Notes under the pieces: model-generated | Seen by the model: only the letters and a program-made list of their open reading frames with translations | What the model was told of the DNA's origin: nothing | Databases searched by the model: none | Program-made: the position numbers and the translations under genes | Part shown: in pieces, positions 56,908-64,000 of the stretch | How the letters are laid out: each line of letters starts with the position of its first letter | Position numbering within the stretch: the first letter of the stretch is position 1 | DNA from: Chalara sp. BL73 | Taxonomy: Eukaryota > Ascomycota > Leotiomycetes > Helotiales | Reading direction: 5' to 3' | DNA: 64,000 nt | Assembly: GCA_918026815.1 (NCBI GenBank) | Contig: CAKJVC010000146.1 | Span: 124,001-188,000, forward strand

Positions 56908-57519
56908 TATTAGTGAGAGAGATATAATGACGGCATGGGTGTACGAGTGTATGATTAATGATGGTTTCTGCATGGGTATCCAGGCGTTTTGGGGAAAGAT
57001 GATAAAATGCGAACGAAATACATAGATGTTTTTGCAGGAACGCTAAAGGCACATAGAGGCATACAAATTAATGCTATGAATAGAGATTGATCGTAATCTT
57101 TCTTCCATTTCCTGGTCTTGGTGCTTCATTCGTTACAGTTATACATAACCCTACCGAAGTTAACTTTAAGGCCACGCTGAGACGAAACCGTAAGATATAG
57201 TTTACGTTAGTGCGCCACGAGATTTTGTACATTTAAAGTCTACAGATTTTCAAGCTGGCTTTGTCGTTTAAAGCTAAATGCAACAAAGAGGAGCGGCCGG
57301 AAAGACCCGCATAGAATATTTTGATCTGGAGATGATATCAGGCTAGCATTTTCCATTACCAGACTGAATCTTCTTGAAAAATCTACCGGTGGCATTCCTT
57401 ACTCTAAAAATTGGCCCACGCTATGACGTGCGTAAAAGAACGCCTCTAGAGCGTCCCGACGCCTCCTATTTTAACCGAGGCGGATCTACGCCGTTTGTTT
57501 TCGCGGAGCTCTCTTCAAT
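56908..57519. other. Intergenic region
   Basis: 3' flank of the GH3 gene. No gene seen. Confidence 0.6.
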
Positions 57520-58974
57520 ATGACACAATCAGAGGGCTTTAATGTCAGACAACTCAATAATTTGAATAGAGACAGGTGGATACTCTCCTCTGGAGACCAT
57601 GGGCTTCCCTCTTGAAACTAGCGAAGGACTGCTGCCTACCAACTGCCTTAATGACCTTAGGCTTTATGTTAGTATCGTTTTCTTTTCTGATAGCCTTCTC
57701 TCACACTTTCCCCCTCATGAATTTGAGGCCAAAAAGATACGGAATTGCTTCGTACTTAGGGCCAGCCTTCTTTATCTTCTAGATACTCAGCCTGAGCATC
57801 CTCTCACAACGCGGTGAATATGTTCCCCCTCCCGTTTCAAGACGGCCAATTGTAGTTTTCAATCGATACCCTAATTGATGACCCAACTACTGTCCCTGAG
57901 AATTGGTGTATTTTCGACGGCAGCGATGATCGCTTCGCTTCCTTCTATCCTGATCGACCTTGTTCCACTGTCGTGGACCCTCTATCATGGCAATTGGTTG
58001 CATCTTTGGACCAGAAGCCTGTGGGTTCCGCCAACGACGAACACCAGGCAACTGATTCTTATATGGATACCAAGAAACGCAAATTCAACGACAATTTCCG
58101 GACAAAACCTATAGTTTCTACACTTCATCATTCCAAGCTTAGAAAGACGGGAATATCAGAAAACCATTCTGAGCATGTATTTACGTCTGAACATGGACAC
58201 ACATCTGCTCTTTCGTCCCTTAAACCATGTTGTAGGTTAGGTAAAGTTAAAGTGCCACAATTCCACAAGAAAGAACTTACTCTTAAGAACTTGAGGCTTC
58301 TAGAAAAGCAGACTAACCCGCTTCTTCAATCCTCAGAACTATACCAACGTGTAAATAGGCGAAAACCCAAGATGAGGACTTTTTAGGTACAGCGAGGAAT
58401 GGCAAACAATATTGCTGCATCTATTAAATAACACTCGTTGTCGGATAGAAAGTGCGTACGCGAAAGCGGCGCCTCCTATCTCGGCGAAGTTCGGGGTGGT
58501 TGATCCTGAACCTAAAACTTTAAAGGGAGCTTCCAATGCGGGAAACCAGGGGAATCTCTTTTGGATTTTAAAAGCTATCTCAGTAAGAAACGAGAATAGG
58601 ACACTGGTGCAAACATCTATGATGGGGTACAGATGCGAGACAGCTCCAGATCAGAATTCTGAGAGGAGCATGGCAGACTTGGAAATTCAGCATGAAGATT
58701 TGAGAAAGAGAAAATTTTTTTAATTAGGAGATCAGCTGGTCGCCTAGCTGAGGGCAGGAGGAAGTATTAAAAAAATGACGTTTTGAAGCAACAATCCGCG
58801 GCAGAGACACGAGGATCCATGGATGTAGACGAGCTATCTGCGGCCTGTGAGGCTTTCCATAGACAAGAGGCTCAAAAATTAAAAGCAGCAAAGCATCTGA
58901 GATTGAATCAAAGACGCCTATTTGTCGGTCTTCAAGACGGGGCAGTGTTCTCTCCAAGAGAAGGTGGGAAGTGA
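57520..58974 (+). other. Unidentified coding-like stretch, possibly decaying gene
   Basis: Several plus-strand open segments follow one another with frame changes: an ATG at 57520 starting MTQSEGFNVRQLNNL; an open segment from about 57855 to 58386 with DDPTTVPENWCIFDGS, STVVDPLSWQLVASLDQKP and a basic KKRKFNDNFRTKP; 58388-58723 with RYSEEWQTILLHLLNNTRCR; and 58783-58974 with MDVDELSAACEAFHRQEAQK. The composition looks protein-like, but I recognise no domain and could not link the parts by good splice sites: the step at about 58383 looks like a one-base shift in a T-run. Either an unannotated multi-exon gene or a pseudogene. Confidence 0.3.
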
Positions 58975-59535
58975 AGAAAAATTTGCGTGAGTAGTAGAAT
59001 CTGCATCTGGCTGAGCAAACAAGCTTTGCTGGATCTGTGTAATCGCCATGCAGGTTCCAGTGAGCAGAAGCAAAGGGTATATGAACCTCTCTCAAGATGG
59101 TGGGATGTGGAAACACCATATAAAACTCTAGGCCTAGCCCGGTAAAATCCTTTGGGTGAAGATAGGCGCTCGGCTGATATCCTGACGGCGATCCCCCGTA
59201 TCAAATGAGACTGTCAGCAATAGCTTTCACAGATTTTTGTAGTGAATCAGATCCACTGGCGGCTGGAAGAGCACCCTGAGAAAGCTCTTGTTCCAAGGGT
59301 GCATCTGTAGACATAGGTGAAATGATCCATACTCGATGTAGCCCAAGTATGGATGCAATTCTTTACGGAGCTGGGTTGAGGGTAAGGCGAAGCTTGATCC
59401 AGGATATCAAAGAGACGATTAGGATTGGGCTGCGAAGAGGAGATATCATGGTTAGCGAAGCTAACACTCTCCTGCGTCTCTTATGATCAAGGAACATCGA
59501 TGGCGGTACTCCCTTCGAACCAAATCTTCTTCAAC

Positions 59536-59745
59536 CTAACTGACGACCCCATCTTCATATTTCTCCTCGGCATCTTCAAGAACCCAACCCGCATTCCCAA
59601 ATAAGCTCTTGATCTGTATTACGGGGCGAATAGGTCCCGAAGCGTCAGTAATGCAACCCGGGAGCTTCTTCCAAAGCGAAGACAATGAACCTGTGCCTGG
59701 ATTCGTGAACTTATAGGCCGAGAAGACCCGCTTTGTAGAGAGGGC
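59536..59745 (-). other. Orphan coding-like segment, possible 3' exon
   Basis: A 69-codon open segment without ATG ends at TAG 59536-59538. It reads RVFSAYKFTNPGTGS, LSSLWKKLPGCITDA, IRPVIQIKSLFGNAGWVLED, AEEKYEDGVVS. The mix of residues and the acidic end look like a real protein C terminus. No upstream exon was found, and a TGA lies directly before it. It could be the last exon of a gene I failed to trace or a remnant. Confidence 0.3.
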
Positions 59746-60542
59746 TCAGTCAGGCTGCTCCAGCTGAAGAGACGTAAGGATAAGGGATTCATTTGATGCT
59801 ATGGGGTATAGCAATGTGTATTGGTTTGTATTAGATGGCACATGAGAACAGGGCTTATGAATACGGCGTTGTCTCTTTAATCTGCAGCATGTGGGATACG
59901 TGTATGGGAGTAACTAAGAGAGACCTAATTTCTGTAGTGTTAAAAGAGTATTCATCATAGGAAAAAAGAAAGTACTAATTATTTAGTATTTAAATATATT
60001 TTACTAGAGATTGATGGCAATGGCTACCAGTGATCTAGATTCTTGATTCGCAGCAGAATTCGTGTGAAACCATCGATGACTTCAACAAGTCGACATTTAG
60101 CGCAAGCTCTCCTGAACAAACTTGAGGCCCTCTCTATTTTCACCTCACTCGGAACGATTTCTTATGTTGGAGGGGACCATATTAAATATGGAAATTAAGG
60201 AGTAAGCTGCGTGCTCACCAAAAGCTAAATTATAGTATTTCCTAGTCTTGCTTGCCTACACTTGGCGAAAGGATACACCATATGACAATCCCTTTTGCAT
60301 ATTTCAAAATCCTTGACTTCTAATTCCCTGGGAACATGAATCCATAACTGGGACGCGAAGTTCGGGAGCTTGAGCTGTTCTAACTCGGTTGGCCCATAGG
60401 CCACAAACGCCGTAGTATCAACATTTAGACTCCAGCGACCATTTTCTCTGACTTACTCAGCCTATCTAGCCATAGCATTCCATCATATATAACTGTCCAC
60501 TTTTGACATATGAACTCACGAACTTAAACGCCGTTAAAGGGG
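59746..60542. other. AT-rich intergenic region
   Basis: Contains an A/T-rich patch at about 59955-60005. No gene seen. Confidence 0.55.
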
Positions 60543-61371
60543 CTATCGACCGCATTTTCTAAAACAAACACTACTAATAGTCTGCCCCTTCTGCCCCCCG
60601 AACCGGAAACTCCGATACTGAATCCTGTCTACCCTCTCCAGTCCCTCTCCCTTAAACCACCCATCTAACTCTGCCTCCGTCCAATTGCAGCTTGTCACCA
60701 AAAACAAGCCTCCCTCTTTCAAAAGCGGCAGCATCTTCTCTTTATACCCTTCACATATCCTCCTTTCCTGACCATCTTTCTCCTCGCTCAGACTGATGGC
60801 GTCAAATGTCCCTTTGTCGAGAATAACATCCCAGCCTTTTCCCTGAGCACCAGAGAGCAGCGAGGAGGGAGACGAGGCGATTATGTCCCAATGCTGAAAC
60901 TCGACTTGCCCTTCTTGCCCACCCCCTAGGCCTTTGTCTTCCGCTATCCGCTTCGCGAACTCGACGCTCTTCAGTGAATAATCAACGCCTAACATACGGC
61001 CTCCCCATCCTCCCTCCTCTTCATCTTCGTCTCCTGCCCGTAACTTAAACAAGAAATGCCCATTCCCAGTTCCAAGGTCTAGGAAGCTGCAGTTCTCTTT
61101 TGTTATCCCTGGGAGGATGTTCTCCGCAATTTTCTGTTCCAGAAATTCGTAGGCTTTATCTTCGGCCGATGAGTCATCGAACCAGATCGTGCCTTCATCT
61201 GAGGGATCAAGAGAGTGGTTTGTGATTTCGGTGGTATAGAGGTTGTCCCAGCTACAGAGAGGTTGTCAGCAACGGCGGGGTAGATTGCATGGCAAGATAG
61301 GCATACTATTCTTTGGTTCCTAGCTTGGAGGGCTCGAGGTGGTTTGGCTTAGAGGGCCCATTAGATGCCAT
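60543..61371 (-). CDS. EFM4: EFM4-type protein-lysine N-methyltransferase
   Basis: SAM-dependent class I methyltransferase; the yeast enzyme methylates translation elongation factor 1A. Exons on the minus strand: 61371-61307 and 61251-60543; intron 55 nt, phase 2; 257 aa. The first exon reads MASNGPSKPNHLEPSKLGTK and joins to EYWDNLYTTEI, which is the family's conserved start. Then GTIWFDDSSAEDKAYEFL, SAM motif I in CSFLDLGTGNGHFLF, GVDYSLKSVEFA (motif II), and WDVILDKGTFDAISLS, the DKGTxDA hallmark. An acidic-Gly insert (EDEEEGGWGG) lies after motif I. The C terminus has GLFLVTSCNWTEAEL and the YRSFRFGGQKGQTISSV strand pair. Confidence 0.92.
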
Positions 61372-61761
61372 TCTGAAAGCTAGTACTAGGAAACTAAAAA
61401 TCAACTACTTATGGGGGAAGCCTGATCAAAACTTCGACTTCCAGAATTTGTCTATGGCAGAAAATAAATCAAGAACCAAATTCGGTGAGCGGTCTGTTTG
61501 TTACAGAACGTCATCCCGCAAAAACAATTCACGTGCAAATCCAGGGGGCGGATTGGGGACACAAGATAGGTGAGACAACGGCCAGTTTGATTCATCATTT
61601 TCATTTTTACCTACTCCATGCTGAATTTAGAGATGGACAAAGGGACTTGCTGGTATTTATGATGCCATCTAAAAACAATAATCCAGCAAATATCTCCATT
61701 TCAGGCTTCCTTGTGGCCCGGACCTTGCATTTTCCTGTAAAGTGTGGTATCATTCTCTCAT
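61372..61761. other. Intergenic region
   Basis: 390 bp between EFM4 start and TPD3 stop, both on the minus strand. Promoter of EFM4 expected; nothing else seen. Confidence 0.6.
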
Positions 61762-63928
61762 CTATGGTGAAGTGACCATCGGCTCGCCAGAAATCGAGGC
61801 AGCCGCTGTAGTAGCAAAGAAACGTACATCGACATCATCATCCTTTTGCAGCTTCTCTAGGTTTGGCAGAATCCTCTCCTCGATAAGCTGTATACCGCGG
61901 GGTGACGGTGTCGCTTGGCTACCGGACTGCTCAAGGGAATAGACAGTTCCCTCATCTGGGAGACGCTTTAAAACACTGATCAATTCGGAATATGACTTTG
62001 CAACATTGAACCGGATGTTGGGGATATCATCCAGAACGAGCTTGTCCATCATTGGAAGAATTGATTTCGAAACGACGTCAAGACTGACCACGGAGGCAAG
62101 CGTCTAAATTACATTTAGCATGTTTCTTTGACCAGCGAAGCGATATAAACTTACTGTGATTGCGAAACAGGTGGTCATTCTGTACAGGTAATTAGGATGC
62201 GTCCCCATCGCCATGACTTTGGGGATGATGGCCTCATTCGCCCATTCGACTCCAAATACTTCCGTGAGCTTTTTGAGATTGTGCGTAGCTGCCTCTCGGA
62301 TGGAGAAAACAGTGTCGCCGAGCCAACCCATGCATAGAGCGGCCAGTTTCTCATCGAAAAATTTGACTCCAAGCTGGCTTGCAAGGAGTGGGATATATTC
62401 GATGATGGCTAGACGAACTCGCCATTGCTTATCTTCTGCAAGCTGAACGATAGCTGGAAGAAGTGACTGAGAGAGTAGTTCAATGCCGATTACTAAAATC
62501 GTTAGCATTATGGAAAGCTTGCGATGTCTTTAAAATTATACCTCTGTTGACTAGCTCTAGCTTGGAGATGATGTGAAGGCGAACATCTGGAAACTCGTCC
62601 TTGAGCATCTGCAGGAACATAGGGAGAAGGTGGTCGATAGTTCTACACTCGTTAGTAAATGCATAATTATATATCCTTGAACTTACTCTTGTTTACCCAG
62701 GATGGGGGCAAGTCCGCTTATTTGAGTACCAAGAGCGGCTCTCACGTGCTGAGAGGAATCAGATACCAAATCCTCCACCGTTGTCATTATGTCGTTTAGG
62801 AGAGTGGTTCGGTCGACGAGCTTGCAGAAACCTGGGATCTGGCCCGCAATTGCCGTTCGTACCTCTGCCTCACTATCCTTAAGCAACTTAACGAAAGCTG
62901 GGACAAGATCCCGTGTGACAACCTCATCATCAACAGCTTTCGCAATCTTCTCGAACCTATCGGCGACCATATATCTGACCCTCCAGCTTTTATCCTCAAT
63001 CAGGCTACGCAACGCAGTAAGTAAAACACCGTGACTTGATTGTTGCTCCTTAGGGACGACTTCCGCGATTGCTATCAAAATCTCCACAGTCAACAATCTA
63101 ACGCTGTCCTGATCGTCACCGGCAAGGTGCTGGAAAAGGGGTATCATCTCTTCAACGACAATAGTAGCGGGCATTTCTTTCACGAACGCTGGCAATTTGT
63201 TTGCAGATTGTCTCCGAACCATCGGCGTTTCATCGTGAACAAGAAGGCCAAACTGTTGTCGAAGCTGCTCTTGCATTGGAGGCGACGCCTTTTTGTATGG
63301 TACGTTATATAATCCCGCCGCAGAGATTTTCGATGTGAACCAGTCTGCTTTGGAGAGTCTGATGGTGAGCGGGATAAAATATTCTTCGACTTGCTGGGTG
63401 GAGAGTTCTTCGCAGATCTTATTTAACGACTCGACGGCCTAGGAAATATCAGCAAGTGCCTATGCTAACAAACTTGCTAACATACCTTCTCTCGAACCAG
63501 GGGCTCTTCAATCGCAGCAAGGTTCTCTAGAGGCGACAGAAGAACATGTCCCCATTCTGACCCACCAACATATTCTACGAAGCTACCAAGCTCCTCGCTC
63601 AGAGCCGTAAGAACTTCATCTTCATCCTCCACTGATTCTGTGATTATCGTCAATACTTGAGACTGGAAAAATGGAGGGTCCGTGAGTACCGTCTAAGAAT
63701 GGAATCAACTCGTCTCGCGTGCGCTCCGCTCCCAACGCAAGTGCAATGGTAGAAAGTCGGTGTATGGCGTTTAATCGTAGAAGAACATCATCGTGCTGCA
63801 AGTATAATAAGTACCTGTACAACCCTAATACTCTTTTTATGGCAGCTAATCTGGCCTCGTACCTTGAGCTCGTCGATGAGCACAGCTATTGGGTAGAGCT
63901 CGTCGGTCTTATCAGGTCCGTCCGACAT
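61762..63928 (-). CDS. TPD3: Protein phosphatase 2A scaffold (A) subunit
   Basis: HEAT-repeat scaffold joining PP2A catalytic and regulatory subunits; acts in cell cycle, mitosis and signalling. Seven exons on the minus strand: 63928-63863, 63795-63690, 63637-63486, 63438-62687, 62642-62542, 62492-62155 and 62103-61762; introns 44-67 nt; 618 aa, close to the family's usual 590-635. Start: [20 protein letters not shown], joined to [20 protein letters not shown]. Many HEAT helices follow, such as [74 protein letters not shown] and [20 protein letters not shown]. The DxxWRVR signatures at inter-repeat turns are typical. All exons join in phase with conserved sequence at every junction. Confidence 0.95.
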
Positions 63929-64000
63929 GATGGAAGAGTTCCAGCTGCCTAGGATATGGACGAATCTTGGTAAATCAAGAGGGCAGCTTGCCTCTATGCT

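Noticed and set aside
1..64000. Secondary-metabolite cluster, CRISPR array or defence-type system
   Set aside because: No PKS, NRPS, terpene synthase or P450 group, no spaced repeats of CRISPR type, and genes are unrelated in function.

Overview
The window is nuclear DNA of a filamentous ascomycete (Pezizomycotina; Leotiomycetes is a guess). The support is short spliceosomal introns with CTAAC/CTGAC branch sites and a gene set typical of the group: STE3 pheromone receptor, AIM3-like protein, M14 carboxypeptidase, GH3 beta-glucosidase and 6-4 photolyase. I rebuilt the splice structures by hand from splice-site consensus and reading-frame phase. Every multi-exon model reported as intact keeps one open frame from start to stop.

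Left edge (1-3330): an AT-rich island of transposon debris. It holds the open start of a Ty1/copia-type gag running off the left edge, arrays of short tandem repeats (one carrying TGACTCA boxes), and a pogo/Fot1-type transposase wrecked by changes that look like repeat-induced point mutation (RIP). From 4 kb to 20 kb: secreted M14 carboxypeptidase, TXNDC17-like thioredoxin, an E-set (AMPK glycogen-binding-like) protein with a long disordered tail, tRNA-Gly(CCC), SUR2 sphinganine C4-hydroxylase diverging from TCTP, and an AIM3-like actin-patch protein. From 20 to 28 kb: three fungal-specific proteins (a basic/coiled protein, a Cys-rich-tailed disordered protein, a membrane/coiled-coil protein) and an HSL-type alpha/beta-hydrolase.

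From 31 to 50 kb: 6-phosphogluconolactonase, an ELO fatty-acid elongase, a broken APH-type phosphotransferase pseudogene, a GNAT acetyltransferase, a DUF899 thioredoxin-like protein, the STE3 receptor, a 6-4 photolyase/cryptochrome, and an MRH-domain type I membrane protein whose last intron is GC-AG. From 52 to 64 kb: a 13-exon GH3 beta-glucosidase, 2.5 kb of unidentified or decaying coding-like sequence, EFM4 lysine methyltransferase, and TPD3 (PP2A scaffold subunit).

These are mostly independent housekeeping or accessory genes on both strands, not a pathway cluster. SUR2 and ELO both serve sphingolipid/very-long-chain fatty acid metabolism but lie 18 kb apart. I see no biosynthetic cluster, CRISPR array or clearly new multi-gene system. 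The most unusual items are the TGACTCA array upstream of the copia gag, the in-frame GC-AG intron that could swap the tail of the MRH protein, the Cys-rich C-terminal module at about 24 kb, and the pseudogene that keeps an 8-nt first exon.
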